A DNA stretch of 64,000 bases from Heliopora coerulea (Eukaryota > Cnidaria > Anthozoa > Scleralcyonacea > Helioporidae), in assembly GCA_030142905.1 (NCBI GenBank), contig JASJOG010000145.1, forward strand, positions 124,001 through 188,000. The letters are read 5' to 3'. The notes beneath the pieces were generated by a model. The model was not told the DNA's origin. It searched no databases and worked only from the letters and a program-made list of their open reading frames with translations. This document shows, piece after piece, positions 52,601 through 62,122 of this stretch (position 1 is its first letter; each line of letters opens with the position of its first letter). Position numbers and translations under genes: made by a program.

Positions 52601-55600
52601 ACACCAAAACAATTATTCGCCTCAAGCTCAGTGAATATTATTTAATACTTCCCTCCATTTCATCTCTGCGATCATTCAACAATACTCACTTTGACTTCAG
52701 CAAATAATTGTTAAATGTAACGCAGCCTGCTGTCCATTAAATGAGTTTTATGGTGCTATGAGCCGATGCCAACAAGTTATGAAGTCATATTTGTTCTTTC
52801 CACTGACTTGCGATATAATTGGTTTGAGTCCTCTAAGGGCTAATATACCCGATTTAAGAAATACCAAATGGATTCCCGTGATTGGATACTGTAATCCAAA
52901 CACGTAAGGTGTCGCGAGACTTGAGAAAAGAGTGGAAAAACACGAGCTGCGAGGCCAGTGTTTTTAGCTTTTCGAAAGTCGGGCAATATCCCAAGTGTTT
53001 GAATTAGGGTATCCAAACACCGGAATCCATTTGGTATTTCTTTTATAAAATAACCACTGATAAAAAGCAGTTAACTTAATAAACACAAAGATGAAGTAAG
53101 CAATTCTCCCCAGAATCATCAACTACCAATTCAGCGCCAAGCTTATGAAAATCTAACTCTGGTCAGCAAAGCAAAGCCTCTTCAACGCAGTGGCAAAGAG
53201 GAAAAATAGGCTGATTTTTTAAGCTATTTGAAAGTCCAGCGACATACCAAGCGTTTGAATATCAGTATTTAAACACACAATAGCCGTTACGTGTTTTTTT
53301 TCATAAAATAATAAAATTGAACATGCAAAACAAACTTCAGTATACTTTTGGCGGGAAATTTTAACCAATCATAGCTCGCGAACGAGTCACGTTATTTTAT
53401 AAACGGTTGTCACATACGATCGTTAGTCCTGGCGTATGGATTATTGTCTCGATGGCCAATTCCCGCTTAAGATTCGTCCACAAATCTAATAATGGGTCCT
53501 GAATACTCCTTTGATTTAATCAAAGACCGAACAAAATAGGACAGTGCAGGACTAGATAGGATAGCTTAGGGTAAGATATGATGTGAGAGGATAGCATAGG
53601 AGAATAAATAGGACAGGACAGGCTTGATATACAGGAGAAACAGAATAGGACAGGACAGGATAGGATAGGATAAGATAAGATAGGATAGGATGGTATAGGA
53701 TACGACAGGATATGGTGGGAGAGCACAGAACAGAACAGAATAGGACAAACATTGACGAATTTAGGAGAAGAGCAAGGATGCTGGCCATTGCTCCTCTTGG
53801 ACGGAGAATTCCGTCCCTAGCTGACCATTCGAGCCCCTCTTGTTTGGCAAAATGCACCTGTCATAAAATTTTATGGTAAACTTCCAAAACAACTATCTCT
53901 TGAAAAACTCAGAATATATCTTTTGAGAGATTCAAGAAATCAAAATTTCCCAGCAAAAGCAACCCTCCCCCGACGGCGCTAAAAGTGATACTATCGTGAC
54001 AGGGGAAACATTGATCTTTGCTTCGCAGCTTCCATAGGCATCGCGAAGAAGGCCAGGGTGCCATGGCCCCCCATACGTAAATTTGGGCGCCTGGTCCCCC
54101 ATTTTATACCAGTACATTGAACCCGTTGAACAGTTTAAACCATTGCCACGTGTTGTGGATCTCGGGAACATTCGTTTCTACAACCAAGGTTTTCTTGGTG
54201 CAATATTGAACAAACGCTCGTCGCCATTTACTCAGTGATCCCAAACGATCTTACTTAGTAGTGAGCAGTGAGTCCGTTGACCATTTGGCAAATCGTTAGT
54301 AGAAACCAGTGAAGTCGATTTCCATATCTAGAATGCTAACTAGCCAATGAAATGTGAAGCCAAGATGACCGCCCATGGAGACCAATTTTGGACGGCAGTT
54401 TCAGTCCCCTGCGCGGGCTTGTAAGTAAGTTTTAGTCTCCCACGCGACTTTTTGCTTTTTCTGAAAATATTCTTTGCTAAAAGTACACACAAAACATGTC
54501 TTCAAAAGATAGAAATGAGTTTAAGAATTTCAGATATGTTTCGACAAAGTCAAACCGAGTGACAGGTTATATATTTTCACGAAAATAAATTACTAAACTG
54601 ACGAGAAACCGGATAAAACGGTCCCGAAAAATTACTTAAGGACACTAGTAAGTGCACATCCTTTTGTTACCGTCAGTTTACCATCTTTAGAAAATTTAGG
54701 CAAGTTCTTAGGCCACACAGCAATAACGAATCCTTTTCAACACTCGAATATGTAAAACTGGTTCAGTAATATTTCGTCTGTGCACTTTTCCCATGGTTAT
54801 GAATGTTTTCGAAGTCGAACCAAACAAAAACTGAAAATTAAAGTCGTGTAAAGGACTGGAACTGAAGTACAAGACCGCGAAGAGGACTGAAACTGACGTC
54901 CAAAATTTCCCTCCATGCGCAGCCATCTTTGGCTTCACTTTTTGCCCGTGCGAATGACTGGGAGTTAGCATTCCAGATATGGAATTTGAGTTCACTGGTA
55001 GAAACTAGATAGCCACCACGGTTTGCCACAATTTTGCCCCTCTCTGATAAATTAACCCTAGCAACGGCACTGACGGCCTCAATTTAAATTTTATAGCCGC
55101 TGATTATGAGAGGATAGGATGAAACGGATTGAAATGAAGAGAGGAGGATAGATATGGTTAAGGATTAAACCGAAAACGACACAACGAAAGGAGAGATGAG
55201 AATGTTTCTATGTCCGTACCTTTCACACATCCTTTTCCATGTATTTTAAAGTAACCATTTCGACACACACATCGATAGCTCCCTGGAGTGTTGTAGCAAT
55301 AAGAGTTCTCTTCGCAACGTTCGACGTTCACGGCGCATTCATCAATGTCTGGGAAAGAAAGAAACTTTAATACTTATATATTTATATAATACTTACATTA
55401 TACTAATACATTATAATACTATTACAATATAATACTTCTACTATAATACTTATATATTTATTGATACAGTTATACTTTAGTTTTCTTTGTAACTGTAATT
55501 GCTATTGTAATTGAATTTTAATTATTTGTGTTCGGACGTTTCTGAAAATCATGTTGAGTGAGAAAGTTTCTCGGCCTTTAATAAAGTTTCTACTCACTCA

Positions 55601-55896
55601 TAAACACAAATGACAGCATTTCATTATAAGGCGATATTTTTATATGAATTATCTAGAATCAAGTGCGCTATAGCGGACCTTGAATTAATTAGGAAATTGC
55701 GGGCTCATTTAACCTAATCCTAACCATAGAGATCATATAAAACTAGAGGGGTGCATTGCACCTAAATGTCATTCAACCACGGGCGAAAAACTGATTGCCG
55801 CCATGTTGGGGAAATTACGGGGAAAAAGCAAACATGCCCGGATGATAAGTTCAAGGTCATGATCAAAGACCACTTCACTTTTGTAGCCTTTAAAAA

Positions 55897-55927
<31 letters not shown>

Positions 55928-58021
55928 GAATGTAAGACAATTTAGGCAAAACAGTCGACTAATACCCAGAAAAGCAATTTTTCTGCTATACAGTTAATGA
56001 AAACAACATTGTGAAACAACTTCCTGAACGTCAAATGTTTGACTTTAAGGTTCTCAAACAGATGGAAAAGGGCCTGGGGAAGAACAATTTGTCCCCCAGT
56101 TTACTATAAATAGGGCGGTGTTTATTTTTACCCCAATTTTGGGCCTCATGCCCCCTCTAGTTTTATGTGATCTCTATAATCCTAATTAAATGCGGATTCG
56201 TTTGATACGTAATATCGTACACTCGAAAGTCGTTTTTCATCAGATATTAAACACCTCGAAGTCGGTTAAAAAACTTGACTATCGCTTCGTTTTTCAACTC
56301 ACGTCTCAGTGTTTTAATATTTGATAAAACAGTCCTTCTCGTGTATGATATATTACACTGGCGGTCCAAAAGAACTGCTCACTTGTGGTGCAGATAGTAA
56401 TTTGGTTTGCGGCCGTTGGGACCAACCCTTCTCAGTCTTCGTTGGGTAGTGGAAGTAAAGACACTGTCACCATGTTCAATCTGCATTTCTGCTTAATTTT
56501 CCGGTGCAATGTTAAAGCGATTTGACTTGCTTTTCTCATCATGATTCTGTCCTCTCTTCGCAGTTTACCTTTTTTCGTCCACGGATCTTCAAATCTCGAA
56601 TACTTCCAGCAAGTCCCGGCTTCTTCGAAATATTGCTAACACTTCTCTGGTTACAGCCTACTTGATCGACAGTCTCCCGTTGTGAGTAACTTTCTCTATA
56701 TTTTCAAGGTTGATCCTTGGTCTTAGACCCATGATTTTGCATGTTGCTTGAGATTCTTGTTTTATCAATAAAAAAAAGTAATCTCCTGGACAACCAGGAA
56801 TAAATCTTGACTTCCCCATAAAAAATTCCTTAAAATGGCTGGAGTTCAGTCAAAAAATGTGGGAGGAACGTTAAAATTATCTGAAATTTACTGTTTTGGC
56901 ACAGGATTGAGCAAAAGCCATTGCTGCAACCCTTCATTACCCAAGAAATGGCGCTTGAGCAGTTCTTTTTGACCACCAGTGTACTTATTTAACCTAATCT
57001 CACGCAAAACTAATCCTTTGAACTTAACCTTACGACAACGTCAAAACTAAGAACACATGCAAGATAGCTCTGTATCACGTGCGATGGTCACACCAACCCG
57101 GACCGTTACCCTAAGGTCGGCAATGTAACGTAACCACTGAGACCAGATAAGCGTGTGTAGACTGGGACTGGAAAATCAAGTATTTTATTTATTTGATAAC
57201 TTTTTGAAAAAAATCGTTGGGGTCTGGGTTAAAATGTCACCAGGGGTAACACGTCAACGGTTACAATTAAGAGTAGGATTAAGGTTAGGATTGGAGTCAG
57301 GATTAGGGTTAGGATTGCAATCCTAACCCTAACCCTAACCCTAACCCTAATGCTAACCATAACATTTGGGATAATCCTGAATCTTAGGACTATTGACATT
57401 TCAGGATTATCCGGAATCTTAGGTGATAGGATATCAGTTAAATAAATATTCTTAATATTCCAGTCCCAGTCTCCACTCTGTTAGCTGGTCTCAGTCGTTA
57501 CGTTCTAGTGCCGACCATACCCTAAATGTAAAAGGTCAGCGGTTTGTCGGCGCCGACGCATTCTGTTGCCATCAGTGGTTGATAATTTTCTCAATAGACT
57601 TGACATTAAGCGCCATACTGATAATGCTATTCTTTGTTTGTATGACATTGATAAAAGTTTTATTTAAGGTATATTTACTACATGAGACAACTACACCATA
57701 GCAAGACAGATCACAAGGACAGAAACATAATAACAGGAAGTTCTATTGTCAACTCAACACGAGTGACACCCTTCATCACATTCTCAACAGACATACCTTT
57801 GGTATAAACTTGAGTGTGGTAACGACAACTGGCAGTCTGCTGGTATTTTTTTGACGACAAACGGCACTTTTTATTCCCTCCGGAATACTGCATCACTGCA
57901 CATTGCGTGTCAGCTTGGCAACGTTTCTTGCAAGCTTCGACTGTATCTTCTGCGTGTAGTACGTAAAAGTCAACTCTAAAACAACCTTTTCCGACATACA
58001 CCCAATTGTTGTCCAGCGAAG
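46518..58021 (-). CDS. Gene B: PAN-cbEGF-PAN-EGF-cbEGF protein with hydrophobic C-terminus
   Basis: Six exons join in frame: 57797-58021 (PAN), 55220-55348 (cbEGF), 52062-52286 (PAN), 50264-50386 (EGF), 49733-49858 (cbEGF) and 46518-46699 (tail with TGA stop), about 336 codons. All borders are phase 1. There is no LamG. The last three exons are near copies of those of gene A. The final intron (46700-49732) holds a Penelope-like element nested in a hAT-like MITE, which must be spliced out for the tail to be used. The signal-peptide exon was not found between 58.0 and 61.0 kb. The product is presumably a secreted, surface-held binding protein; its ligand is unknown. Confidence 0.74.
47155..48198 (+). 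pseudogene. Penelope-like RT (C-terminal part) with GIY-YIG endonuclease
   Basis: The frame is open from the left repeat, with an internal ATG at 47194. It shows [14 protein letters not shown] (RT block B), FRYVDDTI (catalytic block C), PFLDCLVSR, then a linker, [11 protein letters not shown] and [19 protein letters not shown] (GIY-YIG-like core), NHIAEHH and a C-terminal W-rich end, with a TAG stop at 48196-48198. RT blocks 1-A are missing at the 5' truncation, so the protein cannot work alone. The retained part has no stops or shifts, so insertion is recent. It is unrelated to the host genes. Confidence 0.85.
48350..48394 (+). ncRNA. Hammerhead-ribozyme-like motif at the Penelope 3' end
   Basis: Stem I TGACT (48350-48354) pairs with AGTCA (48390-48394). 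CTGAAGA at 48355-48361, one extra T, stem II GAC.GCC-GCTAA-GGC.GTC with one mismatch, GAAA at 48382-48385, and a two-pair, loopless stem III before GTC. Cleavage is predicted after 48389. The extra base before stem II is also present in the motif at 14869, so it may be a family feature. Confidence 0.6.
48560..49200. repeat. CTCACA/CACGCT imperfect hexanucleotide array
   Basis: Degenerate CACACT, CTCACG and ACATTC units lie in the last intron of gene B. The same kind of array sits in the matching intron of gene A (61330-61940), so it predates the duplication. Confidence 0.78.
49300..49500. repeat. Two ~95-bp tandem units absent from gene A
   Basis: Blocks with GAGTGT.ACT..GTCACAGA.GACTT and a GAGGT.ACCAACC-like end repeat once. 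The corresponding point of gene A (near 61940) lacks them. Confidence 0.45.
49733..49858 (-). CDS. Gene B exon: calcium-binding EGF domain
   Basis: A 126-nt phase 1-1 exon; acceptor AG 49859-49860, donor GT 49732-49731. It starts DVNEC and contains [10 protein letters not shown] with six cysteines. Compared with the gene A copy (62226-62351) I count 9 differences in 43 residues, mostly conservative. Confidence 0.9.
49960..50225 (-). mobile_element. tRNA-derived SINE in gene B intron
   Basis: Reverse-oriented copy of the SINE at 3681-3955 (CTTCTCACATGTGACCAAGG, CAGATAACTGCGTGGA). The same insertion is present in gene A (62815-63070), so it predates the A/B duplication. Its tRNA head is decayed. 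Confidence 0.6.
50264..50386 (-). CDS. Gene B exon: EGF-like domain (AIDEC type)
   Basis: A 123-nt phase 1-1 exon; acceptor AG 50387-50388, donor GT 50263-50262. It starts AIDEC, ends [11 protein letters not shown] and has six cysteines. It differs from the gene A copy at 63576-63698 at 3 of 42 residues, so this exon is under constraint or the duplication is young. Confidence 0.91.
50497..50790. repeat. ACAT microsatellite and ATTCAC hexanucleotide array
   Basis: ACATACAT units (50497-50590) pass into degenerate ATTCACATTC units. An ACAT array also lies upstream of the equivalent EGF exon in gene A (63785-63960). Confidence 0.82.
51790..51835. repeat. TTTCACATGTGAAA palindrome cluster 4 (short)
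   Basis: ACATGTGAAATATTAATTTC followed by ACATGTGAGAT. It lies in the gene B intron between PAN and EGF, the same place as clusters 2 and 6 in genes C and A. Confidence 0.6.
52062..52286 (-). CDS. Gene B exon: second PAN/apple domain
   Basis: A 225-nt phase 1-1 exon; acceptor AG 52287-52288, donor GT 52061-52060. It begins [15 protein letters not shown], then [19 protein letters not shown] and ASC, and ends NLFIKG. The VPxVxWI start links it to the PAN exons at 12388 and 30438, which sit at the same place before the AIDxC EGF. Confidence 0.87.
52856..53042. mobile_element. MITE with AAGAAATACCAAATGGATTCC ends
   Basis: The 21-bp ends at 52856 and 53022-53042 are inverted copies around a 145-bp non-coding core. 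A decayed relative may lie at 53225-53310. Confidence 0.7.
53525..53755. repeat. AGGAT/GGACA pentanucleotide microsatellite
   Basis: Units ATAGG, ACAGG and AAGAT-like variants. Ser/Tyr/Pro/Leu-rich frames on the minus strand come from it. Confidence 0.85.
54318..54982. mobile_element. Foldback element with ~130-bp arms
   Basis: The left arm (54318-54450) has CCATATCTAGAATGCTAACT, GTGAAGCCAAGATG and TTTTGGACGGCAGTTTCAG. The right arm carries them inverted (54860-54982). The middle about 400 bp shows no ORF. Confidence 0.65.
55220..55348 (-). CDS. Gene B exon: calcium-binding EGF domain
   Basis: A 129-nt phase 1-1 exon; acceptor AG 55349-55350, donor GT 55219-55218. It starts DIDEC and carries [10 protein letters not shown] with six cysteines; the last loop is one residue longer (FKIHGKGC). 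It lies between the two PAN exons. Confidence 0.89.
55724..56177. mobile_element. MITE with ATAGAGATCAYATAAAACTAGAGGGG ends, copy 2
   Basis: The ends are inverted over about 25 bases. AATCCTAA at 55716-55723 and 56178-56185 is an exact 8-bp flanking repeat, a probable target duplication. The core matches 23671-24090 in opposite orientation and carries an A-rich run at 55891-55927. Confidence 0.7.
56356..56981 (-). mobile_element. Decayed Tc1/mariner-like element
   Basis: The ends CACTGGCGGTCCAAAAGAAC and complement CACTGGTGGTCAAAAAGAAC are inverted repeats, and both are bordered by TA. At 626 bp with only broken frames inside, it has lost the transposase. The class is inferred from TA borders and end sequence. 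Confidence 0.58.
57255..57440. repeat. Inverted degenerate TTAGGG array
   Basis: TTAGGATTGGAGTCAGGATT-type units turn at about 57322 into CCTAACCCTAACCC. It ends in GATAATCCTGAATCTTAGG, which also occurs at 16860-16878. Confidence 0.72.
57797..58021 (-). CDS. Gene B exon: first PAN/apple domain
   Basis: A 225-nt phase 1-1 exon; acceptor AG 58022-58023, donor GT 57796-57795. It reads [35 protein letters not shown] and SCRYH, ending VYTKG. If the donor is not used, reading continues about 28 codons through a hydrophobic stretch to a stop near 57711, which could give a short alternative product; I have no evidence for that beyond the open frame. Confidence 0.84.
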
Positions 58022-58237
58022 CTCAAAGATAGAAAATATTGAGACTTTGTAACTTTTTGAAGCAATGAAAATTTTAATTTACATTGTGCGTCTCTTTTCT
58101 TTTGAAAATGTTCGAGTTCGTCAGTCCAGATCTGTACACCGTCAATTATGGAGTTTTTATTTTAATGTGAACCGGAGACGCATCGAGAAAATCTTGCCTA
58201 ATGATCGGATAAATGATATAATTATTCATGGGTATAT

Positions 58238-58241
58238 ACAC

Positions 58242-58290
<49 letters not shown>
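58238..58290. repeat. TA microsatellite
   Basis: An uninterrupted TA run lies upstream of the first recognised exon of gene B. Confidence 0.88.
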
Positions 58291-58292
<2 letters not shown>

Positions 58293-58299
58293 CATATCC

Positions 58300-58520
58300 A
58301 TATCTCTTTAACGCACAGTGTCTAATATATCGGACACCCAAGGACAAAAGAACCAGTGAGAGGACAAAGGAAAACAAAGAGAGAACAAAAGAACAAAAGA
58401 ACCAGTGAGAGAATAAGGGAAAAAGAAAGGGAGAACAAAGATCAAAAGAACCAGTGAGAGATAAAAGAAAATCAAAGAGAGAACAAAGAACGAAAGAAAA
58501 AAATCGTGCCTTAAAGGGAT
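58300..58520. repeat. GAACAAAAGAACCAGTGAGAG minisatellite
   Basis: Purine-rich units of about 29-60 bases containing AGAACCAGTGAGAG repeat three to four times. An end block with GTGTCTAATATATCGGACAC can form a hairpin. The family also occurs inverted at 17330-17490. Confidence 0.7.
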
Positions 58521-58521
58521 A

Positions 58522-59456
58522 TACATATACATATAAACATCTACATACCCATGCATAATTACAGATTTGATAATATATAATTATTTTATTTTGTATGCAC
58601 CACGGATCGAGAAAAGTTTGACCCAAAAACATTCATATTCGTCCTCGTTTGCATAAACCCATATGATTTCAAATGCAGGAACACATACATCAAAAGATGT
58701 TGAAATCTGAATTTTAAAACAAATTGTCCTGTCATTTTAACGTCTCTCTTGACCCCAGATTTGCGATGCCTTTAAAATTTCTAGAAAGCAGCGGCCATCC
58801 AGAAAAAAGCGGCCTCTCGAAGGTAACGGCTCTAGGTAAAGTAGCCACTTTCCGCGAAGGTAGTGGCTCCTTGGCTATCTTGTTATATTAAACACAATGA
58901 CAAATATAACAACAAAACTCAATGGCTTATCAGGGAGAGGCTTGTCCTTCATGCCATGCAGCATTAACATATAGGATGATATTTTTACGGCTTTTGTGAA
59001 GAAGTATTACGATAAATGCTTCTTTCTAGCTTCACTGCAACGAAAAGATTTTCGCTTGAAACGTCAGTTTATCTCTTTCTTCAATTTTGGCAGTTCCTCA
59101 CCCTTCTGGGTTTTAAGATAAATGCTTCTGGCAAATTGAGGAACTTTTCTAAAAACTGCCCTATTAAGAAATAACAGAATGTCATGTAAAACAACTTGAT
59201 TCAGAATACACCGACATATTTATTCGGCATAAATGCGTGAAGACTTTGGCAATTGCGTTTTAACAACTTTCAGCCACCCCAAAGGAACGAACCCTCCGAA
59301 AGTAGCGGGCGTCAATGGCTACTAAATCCGAAATTAACGAAGATCATTGCTTTAGGAATCCTACTGTAATCACGTACAAATCTCAGTACGATGCTCACCT
59401 CAAGATTGCCGAAACGTTGTCAGTCTAAACTTCTTACAATAAGTACGTAACTGAAT
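58522..59456. other. Upstream of gene B, nothing recognised
   Basis: No domain exon, signal-peptide exon or clear repeat was seen on either strand. Confidence 0.4.
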
Positions 59457-59630
59457 GATAGATGAACGTTCGTCATGCTCTATGCTCAGGAACACGATTT
59501 CTGAGGTTAGAGCGTCTCACCGGTCATCAAAAGGTTTCGGGCTCGATCTCCGTCTGGGGATCAGAAATCGTTTTTCTGAGGATAGAGCTCGAGAAATGTT
59601 TATCTATCATTCAAGATATCTCGAAGCCCC
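59457..59630 (+). mobile_element. tRNA-headed SINE with inverted flanks (copy 4)
   Basis: Has GATGAACGTTCGTCATGC at the start, a shortened tRNA-like part with box B GGGCTCGATCTCC, and the tail CGTTTTTCTGAGGATAGAGC. Box A is deleted, so it is a dead copy. Confidence 0.58.
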
Positions 59631-60039
59631 AATAATTTTAAAAATATATACTCAATAAGTACGCTAATTTTGGAAGTGGAACGACAATCGAATGTTAAGT
59701 CTTTCTCAGCAGGATCAAACTTCTGTTATTTTAACTATTCAAGATCTTATTCTTCAAGAGGAAACATCCAGCCAGAAAATACTGAAAAAACAGCAAAAGA
59801 AACGCAAAATTTTCGAATACCGTTTCTCTGTTCTCCAAAAATTAACTGAGCGTATGAAAGTAGCCAGAAGCCAGTCCACAACAGCTGCACCATAATTTTC
59901 AGTTCGTCGAACACAAATGAACGTGGCGCACCATTATTGAAGTCAATAATTAAGATTGTTCTTGTTCTTACGTCATATGATGAACACTAATTAAAACTGC
60001 AGCAACATTAGCGACCTCCTCTGACGAAAATTTTATATG

Positions 60040-60160
60040 TGATTTTACATGTGAAAAACATATGGAATTGGGACGTTTTCACTTACGAAATTTTCATTTC
60101 ACGTATGAAGTCGGAACGTCTTGACATGTGAAATTCCTATTTCAGATGTGAATAGACTTA
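60040..60160. repeat. TTTCACATGTGAAA palindrome cluster 5
   Basis: ATTTTACATGTGAAAAAC, TTTCACTTACGAAAT, TTTCACGTATGAA and GACATGTGAAATT occur within 120 bases. Confidence 0.65.
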
Positions 60161-60204
60161 GTTCGAAATCCCTGAAACAAAATTGTTATATGACCAGATG
60201 AAAT

Positions 60205-60960
60205 TTCAGGCCGATTGATTCACGTCTTTCAAAGAGAATCTTCCTCTGCCGGTTTAGCACTTTTTGGAATAAAGCTTCGTTGTCGATTCGGTTTTATCGT
60301 GGATATTTCGCCGACGGATCGCTTACTAATCACCGACAAGATGCCAACTATAGATCGGCCTCAATTTCCAGGAAAATGTTCAAATTTAAACGTCATAATA
60401 GTAAGGCAAAGGTTGAAAATGCTTGAAACAACCAATCCACAAGTCAAAACATGTCCAGTCCTGCTTATGACATTTATTACGCCAGATACGTACATATAAA
60501 AACCCCCTCACTTTTCCAACAGGTATCGACATTTTGTATATTTTCTTCAACCTATCAATTTAAGTTCTTTGCAAAATCTAATTAAAATATGATACTGTAA
60601 ATATTCATTGAAGAAAATTGTTTGGACACTTTTGACTATCTGTTCGAGACATCTTTGCCGTTGATTCTTCCCATAATCCCTCATACCCTCTCACACTCCC
60701 CCTTCCTTGCTATCAATTCCCTCCCTCCTTCTCTTTCCTTTCTCCTATCAGTCCGTCCGTCCGTCGGTTCATCCTTCCATTCGCCATTCCATCAGACGTT
60801 ACGTCCATCCATCCGTTTGTCTGCCATTCGTCTGTCAGTCCATCTGTTCCTCCGTCCATCCATCAGTCTGTCTATCGGTGATTCATCGCGTCCATCTTTC
60901 CATTCTTCCTTCCTGACTTTTCGTTCTTTGTTTACCAACGAATATTTCAGCAATCAACAG
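60205..60960. repeat. Right copy of the A/B segmental duplication, 3' flank
   Basis: Matches 45480-46490 with a shorter CCGT microsatellite (60725-60930). It lies 3' of the gene A stop codon at 61004. Confidence 0.75.
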
Positions 60961-61003
60961 TTATGACGAGGATGATCTTTTTTTCCTAATATTACTTTGA
61001 CAA

Positions 61004-61185
61004 TCAAGAGTAGATCTCCCTGATTACATGAACCAATAACAGACAAACAATCGTGGTCACGTGAGCAAAAGCAACATGAAAGTTTGCTTTGGAACCAGAA
61101 TGGCTGAACAGGTTAATGATTCCGTTGAACGTATTGCCCTCTTTGTTCTCTGCAGGTACATCAAGTTCATCCTCTTTTATTTTGT
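61004..61185 (-). CDS. Gene A terminal exon: hydrophobic tail
   Basis: Acceptor AG 61186-61187; two leading bases, then 60 codons ending in TGA at 61004-61006. Start DKIKEDEL, then FSHSGSKAN and the hydrophobic run VTTIVCLLLVHVI with REIYS at the end. Same length and layout as the gene B tail (46518-46699), so both tails are intact and probably used. Confidence 0.74.
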
Positions 61186-62071
61186 CTTGAAAAATTAAAA
61201 GTCCAAAAAAAGCCTTTTTGAATTAATCATAAACCATGTTGAATCCAAATCTCAAATATCAAAGAAAAGTAAGGAAAGTTGACAAGGTGGTTTAGAATTA
61301 ATAATTATCGACTTAGCTTTAAGAAAATGCAAATACTTAAACTCATAATTACACTCACGCTAATTCTTATACGAACAAGCGCGTGAATACGAACACGCAC
61401 ACGGTCAAATTTACCCTCACACCCACCCTCACCCTCACATTTACGTTCGCAGTCACAATCAAAGTCCCGCACACGCTTATTTACACAATCACGCACACGA
61501 CCAAGCACACAACCACGTACACGATCACATTCGCCTCACACTCACCCTCACATTTACACTCACCCTCACATTTACACTCACCCTCACATTCACACTCACA
61601 GTCACAACTACAGTCAAAATCACAGTCACAACTACAGTCAAAATCACAGTCACGCACACGCTCACGCACACGCTCACGCACACCCTCACGCATACACTCA
61701 TGTACACGCTCATGCACACGATCACATTCACCACACACTCACCCTCACATTCACACTCACTCTCTCATTCACAGTAACAGTCACAATCACAGTCACGCAC
61801 AAGCTCATGCACACGATCACATTTACCTCACACTCATACTCACATTAACACAGTCACAGTCACAATTACAGCCACAAGCTCAGTCACGTTTACGCTCACG
61901 CACACAATCGAGCACACGCTCAAGCACACGCTCACGCGTTGAGGTAGCCAAGGCGTGAGTAGATAAAGAGAGCAAAAATTCCATTTCTAGACACTGCAGC
62001 CAGTCAATCCGTACTTGTAGGCCCTAAACGTGAGACATCCTCTATTCTTGCCATAAATTTTTCACCTGTGG

Positions 62072-62122
<51 letters not shown>

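Noticed and set aside
53552..53857. Minus-strand Ser/Tyr/Pro/Leu-rich frame
   Set aside because: Most of it is the AGGAT/GGACA microsatellite.
61383..61958. 191-codon His/Ser/Thr-rich plus-strand frame
   Set aside because: It is the translation of the CTCACA array in the last intron of gene A.
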